A stretch of DNA of 41,670 nt from Alkanophaga liquidiphilum (GCA_029259535.1 JAPHEF010000012.1:1-41670), one strand, 5' to 3'; shown: positions 9,376 through 18,364, counted from the stretch's first letter. Notes: a model not told the origin generated them from the sequence alone. Numbers and translations: made by a program.

Positions 9376-10071
9376 ATGGACAAGGAGCTTGAGGAAATAT
9401 TCAAAAGCAAAGCTAAAGAGCGGTGGTTCGGCTTAGCTATTGAGGAGCGCGACCCTCGGAAGAAGGTCTTATATTATTCTAAAGTGCTGGAAATTGACCC
9501 GCAGGACGTCGCCGCTTGGAACAACAAGGGGCTCGCCCTCAGAACGCTGCGGCGGTATGAAGAAGCGGTGGAGTGTTATGAGCGGGCATTGGAAATAGAG
9601 CCAGAGGATGCCGCTATCTGGAGCAATAAGGGGGTGGCGCTGAGCAAGCTCGGTAAGCATGAGGAGGCGCTCGCCTGTTTTGAGGAGGCGCTGCGGCTCA
9701 ACCCTGAAGACGCCGCCGCTTGGAACAACAAGGGGCTCGCCTTCTACTGGGCGGGTAGCTACGAGGAGGCGTTGGCGTGCTACGAGCGGGCGTTAGCGCT
9801 CGACCCCGAAGATGCCGCCGCTTGGAACAACAAAGGAATCGCTCTCTACTGGCTGGAGGAGTATAAGGAAGCAATACTGTGTTACGAGCGGGCGTTGGCG
9901 CTCGACCCCGAAGACGCCACTGCTTGGTGCAACAAGGCGCTCGCATTCTGCAAGTTGGGGCTATTTGAGGAAGCAGTGCGCTGCTACGAGCGGGCGTTGC
10001 GGATAGACCCGGAGTGCGAAGCCGCACGAAGCGGGAAGCGGTTTGCGCAAGAGCGCTTGCGCAAGTCTTAA
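9376..10071 (+). CDS. Tetratricopeptide repeat protein
   Basis: 231 residues. A short charged N-terminal helix is followed by five full 34-residue TPR units from about residue 45, each with the pattern AAWNNKGLAL-x(6)-YEEAL-x-CYERAL-x-x-x-PED, and a basic capping helix. TPRs make a superhelical protein-binding groove, so the role is scaffolding, and the partner is unknown. No signal peptide is seen, so it is cytoplasmic. The start at 9376 is chosen because a TATA-like box lies about 23 nt upstream. The open frame extends to 9193, but that part overlaps the divergent secreted protein gene and looks non-coding. Its stop codon lies inside the promoter-like box of the next gene. Confidence 0.85.
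   Translation: MDKELEEIFKSKAKERWFGLAIEERDPRKKVLYYSKVLEIDPQDVAAWNNKGLALRTLRRYEEAVECYERALEIEPEDAAIWSNKGVALSKLGKHEEALACFEEALRLNPEDAAAWNNKGLAFYWAGSYEEALACYERALALDPEDAAAWNNKGIALYWLEEYKEAILCYERALALDPEDATAWCNKALAFCKLGLFEEAVRCYERALRIDPECEAARSGKRFAQERLRKS
9508..10017 (+). repeat. Five 102-bp tandem repeats coding for TPRs
   Basis: The DNA repeats with a 102-bp period (34 codons). Segments such as GCCGCTTGGAACAACAA occur nearly unchanged in units 1, 3 and 4. The similarity is high at nucleotide level, which suggests recent duplication or gene conversion among the repeat units. Confidence 0.75.
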
Positions 10072-10074
10072 ATA
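10068..10074 (+). promoter_or_regulatory. TATA-like box for the binding-protein gene
   Basis: TTAAATA lies within a small palindrome (CTTAAATAAG, 10067-10076) about 28 nt upstream of ATG 10099 and overlaps the stop codon of the TPR gene. No Shine-Dalgarno sequence is seen before that ATG, so a leaderless or nearly leaderless transcript is likely. Confidence 0.45.
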
Positions 10075-10098
10075 AGACGTGCTTTCCTTCGATAAATC

Positions 10099-11085
10099 AT
10101 GCTTTACAAAAAGGTATTGCTCGTCATCTGTGGGCTCTCGCTGCTGCTCGCTGCCGGCTGCATCGATAACGTTGAGCAGGAGGTTTCTTTCCCCACAGGG
10201 ACGCCTGTGCCAACACCGACGCCCGTAGAAGCGCCGTCGCCGCAGCCGGCTGCGCTGACCGTCGTCGATGACTTCGGCAGGGTTGCTACTATCCACGGGA
10301 GCAACCGAATTGTCTCGCTGGCGCCCTCGAACACCGAAATCCTGTTTGCGCTCGGTGTGGGCGACAGGGTTGTGGGTGTGACTGAATACTGCAACTTCCC
10401 GAAAGAAGCGGCGGAGCGAGAAAAAGTCGGCGGCGTCGCCACTGTTGACGTTGAAAAGGTGGTGGCGTTGCGTCCCGACGTCGTCTTCGGATGCGAACTT
10501 AATGGCAAAGAGACCTTCGACCTCCTTGAATCCCTAGGCGTGAGCGTCGTTGGCATAAACCCGCAGAACGTCAGCCACATCCTCGAAGACATTCTGCTCA
10601 TCGGGAACATCGTGGGCGCTGAGGAGAACGCTTCCACTCTCGTCGCTGAAATGCAGGCGAGGATTGAAGCTGTCAAGAGCAAGGTGGAAGGGGCGCCGAA
10701 ACCGAGAGTGGCGCACGTCTGCTGGCACGACCCGTTATGGGTTGCGGGCGCCGGAACCTTCCAGCACGAACTCATAGAGCTGGCGGGCGGCGAGAATGTG
10801 TTCTCAGATTTTGAAGACTGGAAGTCCGTGAGTCTTGAGGAGTTTATACGGAGGAATCCCGAAGTGATTATTGTTTCTGTGGGGCACGGCGTCGAAGGCT
10901 GGGCACCTTACGAGTTCATCACCAGCGATGAACGCCTTAAAGCCGTGGACGCCGTCCGCAACGGCAGAGTTTATCCGATTGATGCGGACATCATCGCACG
11001 AGCGGGTCCGAGAATAGTGGATGCTCTTGAAGAATTGGCAAAAGATATACATCCTGAACTGTTTGGAGAAGAGGCGGCGGCGTGA
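10099..11085 (+). CDS. ABC transporter substrate-binding lipoprotein, BtuF/FhuD type
   Basis: 328 residues. An N-terminal hydrophobic segment ends in a lipobox LLAAGC with Cys21. A Thr/Pro linker (about 30-50) precedes a class III periplasmic-binding fold. Family-typical stretches are RIVSLAPSNTEILFALGVGD near residue 70, VEKVVALRPDVVFG, and the C-terminal AVRNGRVYPID. Members bind cobalamin, haem or iron-siderophore complexes outside the membrane and pass them to a BtuCD-type permease. The ligand cannot be read from sequence. Cobalamin is attractive because B12-linked genes (cbiB, mcmA2, meaB) occur elsewhere in the window, but they are not adjacent. No permease or ATPase gene lies nearby. 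The stop overlaps the start of the radical SAM gene (GTGA). Confidence 0.88.
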   Translation: MLYKKVLLVICGLSLLLAAGCIDNVEQEVSFPTGTPVPTPTPVEAPSPQPAALTVVDDFGRVATIHGSNRIVSLAPSNTEILFALGVGDRVVGVTEYCNFPKEAAEREKVGGVATVDVEKVVALRPDVVFGCELNGKETFDLLESLGVSVVGINPQNVSHILEDILLIGNIVGAEENASTLVAEMQARIEAVKSKVEGAPKPRVAHVCWHDPLWVAGAGTFQHELIELAGGENVFSDFEDWKSVSLEEFIRRNPEVIIVSVGHGVEGWAPYEFITSDERLKAVDAVRNGRVYPIDADIIARAGPRIVDALEELAKDIHPELFGEEAAA

Positions 11086-11900
11086 GGCAGCGCAAGGGGG
11101 TGGGCGAGCTAATGGAAGCAAGTGGACGGACGAGTGTGAACGAGCGGACGAAAATATACCACGTCGTGCTTTTCGACTACGGTAGTTCGCTCTATGTTTT
11201 CTTCAAGGGCTGCAACTTCGCATGTCGGGGTTGCATCCTGAAGAGCACGCCTTGGGACTGCCATATTCCAAAGGAGGATGTTCGTCGCCTCTCGTTGTTG
11301 GACATCGAGCTATTGAGGACGCTAACGCTTTCAGAGCTTGAGCGCATCGTCGTCGCCACGAGCGTAAAAAGTGCGGTGCTCGGCGGCGGCGAGCCTACTG
11401 TTGACCCCTCACTCCCGAGAGTTATTGAGCTTTTTAAAGACTACGGCGTCCACACCGTGCTCCTCACGAACGGGCACGCTCTCGACGAGAAGTTGACGAC
11501 GAGACTCGAAGCGGCGGGACTCAACGAGGTCTGCGTCAGCATCAAGGCTGTCACCGAAGAAATCCACGAACGCTACACCGGGAAGTCCAACAGAAAAGTT
11601 TTGAGGAACTTCAAGTTCTTACGACGGAGCAAGATGGAACTGAGGGCGGAGACCGTGCTGATACCGGGGCTTGTTGAAAGGGATGAAGTTGAGAAAATAG
11701 CGGCGTTCATTGCGAGCATTGATAAAAGCATACCGCTGAGGATTGATGGCTACACCGCAATTCCGCATGCCGAGTGGCGGAGCGCAACGCCCTCCGAAGT
11801 GCTTGACGCCGTGAAGTCTGCGAAAAAGCATCTTAAAAACGTCTCGTGCCTGCATTGCGAAGTTCCCATCAAGGGTAACGTCGTCTGCGTGTATCCTTAA
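11082..11900 (+). CDS. Radical SAM protein, activating-enzyme type
   Basis: 272 residues with C44-x3-C48-x2-C51 (KGCNFACRGC), the cysteine motif that holds the SAM-binding 4Fe-4S cluster, and LGGGEPTVDP near residue 103, the GGEP motif that contacts SAM. The overall look is that of small pyruvate-formate-lyase-activating-enzyme-like proteins. The target is unknown, and no glycyl radical enzyme is present in the window. The GTG start at 11082 overlaps the TGA of the binding-protein gene. An ATG at 11112 is an alternative and would leave the cysteine motif intact. The overlap suggests translational coupling but not a known shared pathway. Confidence 0.82.
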   Translation: MRQRKGVGELMEASGRTSVNERTKIYHVVLFDYGSSLYVFFKGCNFACRGCILKSTPWDCHIPKEDVRRLSLLDIELLRTLTLSELERIVVATSVKSAVLGGGEPTVDPSLPRVIELFKDYGVHTVLLTNGHALDEKLTTRLEAAGLNEVCVSIKAVTEEIHERYTGKSNRKVLRNFKFLRRSKMELRAETVLIPGLVERDEVEKIAAFIASIDKSIPLRIDGYTAIPHAEWRSATPSEVLDAVKSAKKHLKNVSCLHCEVPIKGNVVCVYP

Positions 11901-12124
11901 GCCGCCTCGCCGCCTCAAATGCCGCACCGTAGTGAGATAGGCAAGATAAGGAAATTACTTCCGATCCTTCGGTAGAGCTACCCATCTATTATCTCGCCGC
12001 CTTCCCTCACGATTATTTTCATCAAGCGACTTTACAGCTTTTAAAATTAATTCATGTCGGTACCGCCCTTCAGCCATGAGTCCGGCGTTAGCGGCGATGC
12101 CGGCGTGGACGTGTTCGCTTTTGG
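11901..12124. other. 224-bp intergenic stretch between convergent genes
   Basis: The radical SAM gene ends at 11900 and the methyltransferase gene ends at 12125 on the other strand. The stretch holds only one possible small minus-strand ORF, listed separately. I see no clear hairpin-plus-T terminator. Confidence 0.4.
11955..12077 (-). CDS. Candidate 40-aa basic peptide or out-of-frame tail
   Basis: From ATG 12077 the frame reads MAEGRYRHELILKAVKSLDE and ends in a basic segment (40 aa). The same frame stays open upstream, through the end of the methyltransferase gene in a different phase, with protein-like sequence (EHVHAGIAANAGLMAEGRYR). It may be a separate small gene or a remnant of a longer protein cut off by a frameshift. 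There is no clear ribosome binding site. I do not recognise a family. Confidence 0.25.
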   Translation of the reverse strand: MAEGRYRHELILKAVKSLDENNREGRRRDNRWVALPKDRK

Positions 12125-13216
12125 TTACGAATACATGAGAACCTTCGCCGGCAAGTCGCCAAAGAGCACGCTTATTTCCTTCTCAGGCTCCCCCATATAT
12201 TTCACGAGCGTCGAAGGTCGGGCGGTAATGATCACGGCGCTCCGCCAAGTGTCGTGCCGTCGCAGATTTGCGGCGATGCGTTCGTAGAATTTCTCGACCT
12301 TGCGGGGGCTACCCATTCTGATGCCGTAGGGCGGGTTTGCGACGACGATGTCGTAGTTCAGCAGGAGCTCGCAAGCGTCCGCTTTGAAAAACGTGACGCT
12401 CACGCCTGCGAGCCTTGCGTTCTCTTCTGCGCCCTTGAGATAGCGTCCGTTGATGTCACTGCCGAAAACTCGTAGCTCTCGCCTCATAGGCTCGTATTTA
12501 CGGCGAAACTCCAGAAAGGGCTCGCTGTCGAAGAGCGGCATGCTGTAAAGCTTTACTTCCTTAGTGTTCGGGATGCCGCACGCATATCTTGCGGCTTCGA
12601 TCGGGATCGTCCCGGAGCCGCAGACAGGGTCTATCAAACTCTCGTCGAACCGCCAACCCGAAAGCCTCACGAGCGAATACGCAATCGTCGGCTTCAGCGA
12701 CGCAGGGTGCTTGAAGCTGCGGTAGCCACGCCTCGCAAGACTCTCTTCGCCCGTCGTGTCGATACCTACCCAAAAACTGTCGTCTCTGACCTCCACACGC
12801 ACGATGACGTCCGGCTTTTCAAGATTTACCTTTAAACGCTTCCCAGTTGCCTCCATGTAAGAATCAATGACCGCCTGCCCGACGGTGGCGGCGACGTCCA
12901 CCGACGTGAAATCATGCTTGCCGCAACGTTTCGCCCGCACCGCAAAACTTTGCTCCGCCATTATGCATCTGGAGAAGTCCACCCCTTTCACCTTCCTGTA
13001 AACGTCCTCCAGCCCTGCGAAATTGTCTTCAAGGAGGAGCATGATGACCCTATGGAGCGAGCGCCCCAAGAAATTCAGCTTGAAAAGGTCAAACTGGCTG
13101 CACTCAAACCTCACAAGCCCCAAGTGGGCCTTCTCAGCGCTTTTGCCGGTAAGTTCTTTGATTTCCCTTATCGCAATTTCTTCTAAGCCTTGCGTGGTCG
13201 TCGCCGCTCCTTCCAT
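12125..13216 (-). CDS. THUMP-domain class I RNA methyltransferase, Trm14/RlmL-like
   Basis: 363 residues. The N-terminal half (about 1-165) matches the ferredoxin-like plus THUMP arrangement that binds RNA. The C-terminal half is a Rossmann methyltransferase with SAM motif DPVCGSGTIPIEAA near residue 210, an acidic loop FGSDINGRYL and the catalytic N-PPYG motif (VANPPYGIRMG) near 305. Proteins of this architecture in archaea make N2-methylguanosine in tRNA (Trm14, position 6) and related RNA targets. I infer tRNA as the target. The start ATG at 13216 is preceded by ACGGAG with almost no spacing, so translation may be leaderless. It is divergent from the DUF2341 gene. Confidence 0.85.
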   Translation of the reverse strand: MEGAATTTQGLEEIAIREIKELTGKSAEKAHLGLVRFECSQFDLFKLNFLGRSLHRVIMLLLEDNFAGLEDVYRKVKGVDFSRCIMAEQSFAVRAKRCGKHDFTSVDVAATVGQAVIDSYMEATGKRLKVNLEKPDVIVRVEVRDDSFWVGIDTTGEESLARRGYRSFKHPASLKPTIAYSLVRLSGWRFDESLIDPVCGSGTIPIEAARYACGIPNTKEVKLYSMPLFDSEPFLEFRRKYEPMRRELRVFGSDINGRYLKGAEENARLAGVSVTFFKADACELLLNYDIVVANPPYGIRMGSPRKVEKFYERIAANLRRHDTWRSAVIITARPSTLVKYMGEPEKEISVLFGDLPAKVLMYS

Positions 13217-13307
13217 CTCCGTATCTTAGAGGATTAACGCAAGGGCATACTTTGCTGTTGGGCTGTAAGTTTTAAATAGTAGTAAATCTGACTGTTTGTC
13301 GGTACAT

Positions 13308-14822
13308 ATGCGATTTGGAGTTTCAATATGTATTGCATTGAGCTTTTTGTGCATTCTAAGTGGTGCTGTTCACGCTTTAAGCCTTTCCAATTCAGGCGGC
13401 GGCGACTGGAAATACTACAAGATAATCACGATAAAGGAGTGTTCTGGCGAGACGCTTACTGACTTTCAAATGCCTGTAATTCTTGACGTTTCAAATTTTG
13501 GATTTTCTAAAGCCAACGTTGATGGCTCTGACATCCGCTTTACGGATGAAGATGGAAATGAACTGCCATATTGGATAGAAGAGTGGGATTTCGGGCGTTA
13601 TGCCAAGATTTGGGTGAGGGTCCCTCGCATACCCGCAAACGGCGAGGCGAGAATCAAAATTTATTATGGAAACCCCGCAGCGAGCGGCGTCAGTAACGGC
13701 GACGCTACGTTCGAATTTTTTGATGATTTTGAAGGGACGAATCTGGATACGAGCAAGTGGGACGTAGGCGGCTCCGGAACCGGGAGAGTCTCGGTCGAGA
13801 AGGGCAGCTTGAAACTATACATCATGGACCGCTCGCAGCACGACGACGCCCCGGTGTTCCTCACATCGAAAAACAGGCTGAGCTCGGGAATTTTAAAGAT
13901 TAGGGCGAGAGGGAAGGTAGCTGGTGGCACTTCTCAGGGCTCCTGCCTGCTTATGCTCCTGACCTCGGACAAGTCGTTAAGAAGATTAAGCGACTGGCCC
14001 GGAGATTACCAACCGTGCTACGACGCCGGAGCAAAATTGGATTCTGACGGCGAATATAGCGTCCTGTGGACGGACAAAGATGCAGACGCCGAGCAGGAGT
14101 TGCGCGTAGCAAGCATTAAGAAAGACGCATGGAGCACAATAGAATTTTCATTAGACCTGCGCACTAACACTCTCCGGTCTGAAGACCCACACAGCACCCT
14201 TTCTTTAACAATTACGGATGATTTGGCAGATAAACTGAAGCAGCCGTATGTATTCCTCGGCATCGCCAGAAGCGGGACAGGAAGCTTTGACGCTTTCATA
14301 GATTTCGTCCTCGCTCGTAAGTATACCGAGCTTGAGCCCGAGATAACAATTTCACCAGAATATTTTGCGGAAAAGGCGCCTGAGCTGAGATTAAACTTCG
14401 AATTCGGCAGGACGAGGCTGAAATTAGGGGAGACGACGCTTGTTGAGCTAAGCGTCGAGAACATGGGCAGCGTTGCCGCCCACGATGTGCGAGTGACTGT
14501 TACAACGGCGCCGGGGCTGAAGGTCGTTGACGGCAGCGAGTTTTCGATTTCGAGATTGGATGCCGGGGAGGGGAGGAAGTTCGAACTGGAGGTAGCGGCG
14601 GAAAGCGTAGGCTTTTCCGAGGTCAGCGCACGAGCCGCCTATAAAGACGCCATGGGAAACGAATACTCACAAGAAGTAGAGAAACAAGTCGAGATTTACG
14701 AGGAAGTCGAAGAGGAAAAAGAGGTGAGCGAAGAAGTCCCGGGTTTCAAGCTCCTGTCTGTTATGGCAGCGGCGCTCATTGCTTTCTTAATTAGAAGATT
14801 GCAGCAATCGGCACGGCGTTGA
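13308..14822 (+). CDS. Secreted DUF2341/CARDB-like protein with PGF-CTERM-like tail
   Basis: 504 residues. The signal peptide (MRFGVSICIALSFLCILSGA) is followed by a DUF2341 domain (about 30-140: GDWKYYKIITI, PYWIEEWDFG, IKIYYGNP), a concanavalin-like region opening FFDDFEGTNLDTSKW, and a CARDB-type Ig module (about 365-460). The tail has an acidic stretch, the tripeptide P-G-F, a hydrophobic helix (KLLSVMAAALIAFLI) and R-R...ARR. This is the layout of PGF-CTERM signals that archaeosortase A processes for lipid anchoring. ATG 13308 is chosen because it starts the signal peptide. An AT-rich box (TTTTAAATA, 13269-13277) lies about 34 nt upstream. It is likely a glycan-binding or structural surface protein, and the ligand is unknown. 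It ends directly against ileS. Confidence 0.83.
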   Translation: MRFGVSICIALSFLCILSGAVHALSLSNSGGGDWKYYKIITIKECSGETLTDFQMPVILDVSNFGFSKANVDGSDIRFTDEDGNELPYWIEEWDFGRYAKIWVRVPRIPANGEARIKIYYGNPAASGVSNGDATFEFFDDFEGTNLDTSKWDVGGSGTGRVSVEKGSLKLYIMDRSQHDDAPVFLTSKNRLSSGILKIRARGKVAGGTSQGSCLLMLLTSDKSLRRLSDWPGDYQPCYDAGAKLDSDGEYSVLWTDKDADAEQELRVASIKKDAWSTIEFSLDLRTNTLRSEDPHSTLSLTITDDLADKLKQPYVFLGIARSGTGSFDAFIDFVLARKYTELEPEITISPEYFAEKAPELRLNFEFGRTRLKLGETTLVELSVENMGSVAAHDVRVTVTTAPGLKVVDGSEFSISRLDAGEGRKFELEVAAESVGFSEVSARAAYKDAMGNEYSQEVEKQVEIYEEVEEEKEVSEEVPGFKLLSVMAAALIAFLIRRLQQSARR

Positions 14823-17800
14823 TCAACCCTGGGGGCTGATCAGGATGCCCAGATGAACGGCTTTGCCATCAACGTCCCAAGTCTTCTCGTAAGCCCGTAG
14901 CTCGGCGGGGGGGCGTCCCTCCACGAGGCTCGTCGCCAGCGTTTCCTCTTTGACATAGTCTTCGTACTTCCGTATTGCCTTTTTGATGTCATCGGCGCCT
15001 TCGTAGAAGACTCTGATGTTGGCGGTGTATTCGAGGTCGAGCTCCTTCCGCATCTCCTGAATTCGGCGAACGACGTCCCGCACCAGCCCTTCCTCTCGAA
15101 GTTCTTGCGTAAGCTCAGTATTTATAAATATGGCGACGCCGAGCGCCTCGCCTTTTGCGAAGTTTTGACGTTCGGCAAGCTCGACGGTGACGTCCTCCGG
15201 CGTAATCCTCACGAGAGGCTCGCCGTCGCCAACCTCAAGCATGAAGAAGCCTTGTTTTTCGAGGGCGGAAGCCACCTCGCCGGCGTCGACACGCTGCAAA
15301 GCTTCGACGACGGTAGGCGTCCTCGCCTTGTATTTCGGTCCGAGCACCGCATATTTCGGCTTCACGACGTGCGTCACGAACTCTGAGGCGCTGCCGAACC
15401 TTATTTTCTTGACATTAAGCTCGTCTTGGAGTATTGGCAGCAGCTTTTTTATCTTTGACGCAGTTACCTCGTCGCAGACGACTATAGCTTCGCTCAGCGG
15501 CTGCCGTATCTTTATGCCTACGTTTGCTCTCGCAAATCTCCCCGCCTCCGCAAGCTTTGAAACCAAAAGCATGCGCTCTTCAAGCTCCGCGTCAATAAGC
15601 TTCTCGTCAGCCTCTGGGTAGTCGCAGAGGTGCACGCTCTCCTCAGCATCTTCGTAGATACTCCTCACAAGGTTTTGGTAAATTTCTTCGGTGACGAACG
15701 GGACAAAGGGTGCGAGTAGCTTACAAAGCGTCACGAGCGTCTCGTAAAGCGTGAGATAGGCGCAGTCCTTGTCGTTGCTTGCTTCCGGCACCCAGAAGCG
15801 GCGCCGTGAGCGCCGCACATACCAATTGCTCAGCTCTTCAACCACAAACTCCTCAATCTTCCTCGCTGCTAAATGAAGCTCGTATTCGTCTAAATGCCTC
15901 CGCACGTCCTTAATCAGGGAGTTCAACCGTGAGAGCAGCCAACGGTCGAGCAAACTTCTTTCCTTTGTCCGAATGTTTTTAGCCCTCGGGTCGAAGTCGT
16001 CAATGTTTGCGTAAGTTACAAAAAAGAAGTAAACGTTCCAAAGCGTGTTCAGGAACTTCCGCATCTTCTCAAGGACCGCCTGCTCGTAGAAGCGTTTGTC
16101 GTCCTCAGGCGGGCTGATGACATAAAAATACCAGCGGAAAGCATCCGCCCCCTCCCTGTTGAAAATTAGATTCGGGTCGATGACGTTGCCGAGCCGCTTG
16201 CTCATCTTGCGTCCGTGCTCGTCGAGGATGTGCCCGAGGGAGAGCACACTTAGATACGGCGTTTCGCCAAAGACCGCAGTCGAAACTGCGAGCAGCGAGT
16301 AGAACCAGCCCCGTGTCTGGTCGATGGCTTCAGTGATGAACGTCGCCGGGAAGTTCTCCTCGAACTCTTCGTAGCCCTCGAATGGGTAGTGCCACTGCGC
16401 GAAGGGCGCTGCGCCGGAGTCATACCAGCAGTCTATGACATCGGGCACCCTGCGGGCGTCTCCGCCACACCGCTCGCACGTCAGCACAAGCTCGTCAACG
16501 TAAGGACGGTGCAAGTCCAAGCTCTCCTCGGTCGGAAAGACCTTGAAGAAATTCTTAGCTTTCCGCTTCAGCTCTTCGACGCCTCCTATAAAGTTCGCAT
16601 CGCCACAGCGCTCGCAGACCCAAATTGGAAGCGGCGTCCCCCAATAGCGCTCTCTGCTCAACGCCCAGTCCACCACGTTCTCAAGGAAGTTCCCAAAGCG
16701 TCCGTGCTTTAGATGCGCAGGATACCAGCGCACTTCCTCGTTGTTCGCCAACAATTCGTCCCGCAGCTCGCTCATCTTGATGAACCACGTCTCTCTGGCG
16801 TAGTAGAGGAGTGGTGAGTCGCAACGCCAGCAGAACGGATATTTGTGCACGTAAGTTTCTCGCTTATAGAGTTTTTCATTCTTCTCCAGCATTTCGATGA
16901 TTTTCGGGTCGGCGTCCTTCACGAAGAGCCCGGCGAGCAGCGAAACCTCGTTGGTGAAGCGTCCGCTGCTGTCCACGGGCTGCGTGAAGCCGAGCTCATG
17001 CTCTTTGCAAACTTCGTAGTCGTCTTCGCCGAACGCCGGCGCAATGTGAACGACGCCCGTGCCCTCCTCAAGCGTAACGAACGTCGCGCACACGATTTTG
17101 TGAGCGTCGCCTTTAATCTTGGCATAGGGGAACAATGGCTCGTAACGCAAGCCCTCAAGTTCGTAGCCTCTGAACCTGCCCAAAACCTCGTATTCGTCGT
17201 CGAGAACGTGCAGGCGTGCCTCCGCAAGGATGAGGCGTTTCCCGGCGTGCCGCCCGCTCTTCAATTCAACTTTTACATATTCGTAGTCAGGATGCACCGC
17301 CAACGCCACGTTCGAGAGCAGAGTCCATGGCGTCGTCGTCCACGCCAGCACGTATGTGCTCTCAACATCCCCTATGTCCAAGGCGCCTTCAACGCTCTTT
17401 AAAGAGAACATTACGAAAATGGATGGGTCTTTCACATCTTTGTAGCCTTGAGCGACCTCGTGGCTGCTCAGCGGCGTCTCGCACCTCGGACAGAACGGCA
17501 CGACCTTGTGCCCCTTGTAGAACAAGCCCTTTCTCCAAATCTCCTTCAACGACCACCAAACCGATTCGATATAATAATTTTCAAACGTGATGTAGGGGTT
17601 CTCCATATCAATCCAGAAGCCTACACGCCTCGTAGCCTCGACCCACTCCCGCTCGTATCTAAAAACAGACTCCTTGCAGAGCTTGTTAAACTTCTCGATG
17701 CCGAACGCTTCGATTTCGGGCTTATTGCTGATGCCCAGCTCCTTTTCGACCTCTATCTCCACAGGAAGCCCGTGCGTGTCCCACCCCGCCTTCCTCGGCA

Positions 17801-18041
17801 CGTAATAGCCGCACATAGTCTTATAGCGTAGCACTAAATCCTTAACGGCTCTCGTCATGATGTGTCCGGGGTGTGGCGCCCCGTTCGCGGTCGGCGGACC
17901 TTCGACGAACACAAAACGCTCACGACCCCTACGACGCTCCACGCTCCGCTCAAAAATCCCCCGCTCGTCCCAGAACGCCAGCACCCGCTCCTCAAGCCTC
18001 GGAAACTCGGGTTTTAACGATACTTCCTTGAAACGCCCCAT
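14823..18041 (-). CDS. ileS: Isoleucyl-tRNA synthetase
   Basis: 1,072 residues, the usual length for archaeal/eukaryotic-type IleRS. Class I motifs are present: H-P-G-H at 57-60 (HIGH variant) after GPPTANGAP, and KMSKR near residue 610. The CP1 editing region with WTTTPWTLLSN lies at about 230. Cysteine pairs appear in the CP and insertion regions (CPRCETPL, CWRCDSP, CERCGD, CERCGG). The C-terminus has the tRNA-anticodon-binding and junction domains. It charges tRNA-Ile in the cytoplasm and hydrolyses mischarged Val-tRNA-Ile. GGGGGTAGG precedes ATG 18041. The stop codon interleaves with that of the convergent DUF2341 gene inside the palindrome TGATCA (14820-14825). Confidence 0.97.
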   Translation of the reverse strand: MGRFKEVSLKPEFPRLEERVLAFWDERGIFERSVERRRGRERFVFVEGPPTANGAPHPGHIMTRAVKDLVLRYKTMCGYYVPRKAGWDTHGLPVEIEVEKELGISNKPEIEAFGIEKFNKLCKESVFRYEREWVEATRRVGFWIDMENPYITFENYYIESVWWSLKEIWRKGLFYKGHKVVPFCPRCETPLSSHEVAQGYKDVKDPSIFVMFSLKSVEGALDIGDVESTYVLAWTTTPWTLLSNVALAVHPDYEYVKVELKSGRHAGKRLILAEARLHVLDDEYEVLGRFRGYELEGLRYEPLFPYAKIKGDAHKIVCATFVTLEEGTGVVHIAPAFGEDDYEVCKEHELGFTQPVDSSGRFTNEVSLLAGLFVKDADPKIIEMLEKNEKLYKRETYVHKYPFCWRCDSPLLYYARETWFIKMSELRDELLANNEEVRWYPAHLKHGRFGNFLENVVDWALSRERYWGTPLPIWVCERCGDANFIGGVEELKRKAKNFFKVFPTEESLDLHRPYVDELVLTCERCGGDARRVPDVIDCWYDSGAAPFAQWHYPFEGYEEFEENFPATFITEAIDQTRGWFYSLLAVSTAVFGETPYLSVLSLGHILDEHGRKMSKRLGNVIDPNLIFNREGADAFRWYFYVISPPEDDKRFYEQAVLEKMRKFLNTLWNVYFFFVTYANIDDFDPRAKNIRTKERSLLDRWLLSRLNSLIKDVRRHLDEYELHLAARKIEEFVVEELSNWYVRRSRRRFWVPEASNDKDCAYLTLYETLVTLCKLLAPFVPFVTEEIYQNLVRSIYEDAEESVHLCDYPEADEKLIDAELEERMLLVSKLAEAGRFARANVGIKIRQPLSEAIVVCDEVTASKIKKLLPILQDELNVKKIRFGSASEFVTHVVKPKYAVLGPKYKARTPTVVEALQRVDAGEVASALEKQGFFMLEVGDGEPLVRITPEDVTVELAERQNFAKGEALGVAIFINTELTQELREEGLVRDVVRRIQEMRKELDLEYTANIRVFYEGADDIKKAIRKYEDYVKEETLATSLVEGRPPAELRAYEKTWDVDGKAVHLGILISPQG

Positions 18042-18175
18042 CCTACCCCCAATCCTCCCTTTAAGCGTTAACCTTAAAAAGTTTCTGGCATGCTTGCTGT
18101 GAAGCCGCTTGTTTAAAGCGTTCTGCCCTCACTGCTAAATTCATAACAGCTTAGTGAAAAGCTCGCCATTTATTC

Positions 18176-18361
18176 TCACGCCCACCCCTTGCAACTTTTA
18201 ACAGCGTCGAGATGGCTGAGGACGGCATCCGCAACGTCCGAGGCGGCGTTCCTCGCCAATGCGTGCTCGGAAGCTTTAAGCGAGAAGTTTTCTATGCTGT
18301 TCATTAGGGAAGCGCCATGAGCACGACGGGGATGCACCGTTGCATTATGTAGTGAGCCCAA
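18176..18361 (-). pseudogene. Protein-like fragment, unidentified
   Basis: An open stretch with only a TTG start (61 codons). An internal ATG would give about 42 residues (MNSIENFSLKASEHALARNA...), helical and Ala-rich. No ribosome binding site is seen and no family is recognised. It lies directly downstream of the 18365-18493 fragment on the same strand, so both may be pieces of a decayed locus. Confidence 0.2.
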
Positions 18362-18364
18362 GCA

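Noticed and set aside
9508..10017. Regularly spaced near-identical DNA repeats that could suggest a CRISPR or satellite
   Set aside because: The 102-bp period keeps frame and codes for five TPR units with the family consensus. There are no short palindromic repeats with unique spacers.
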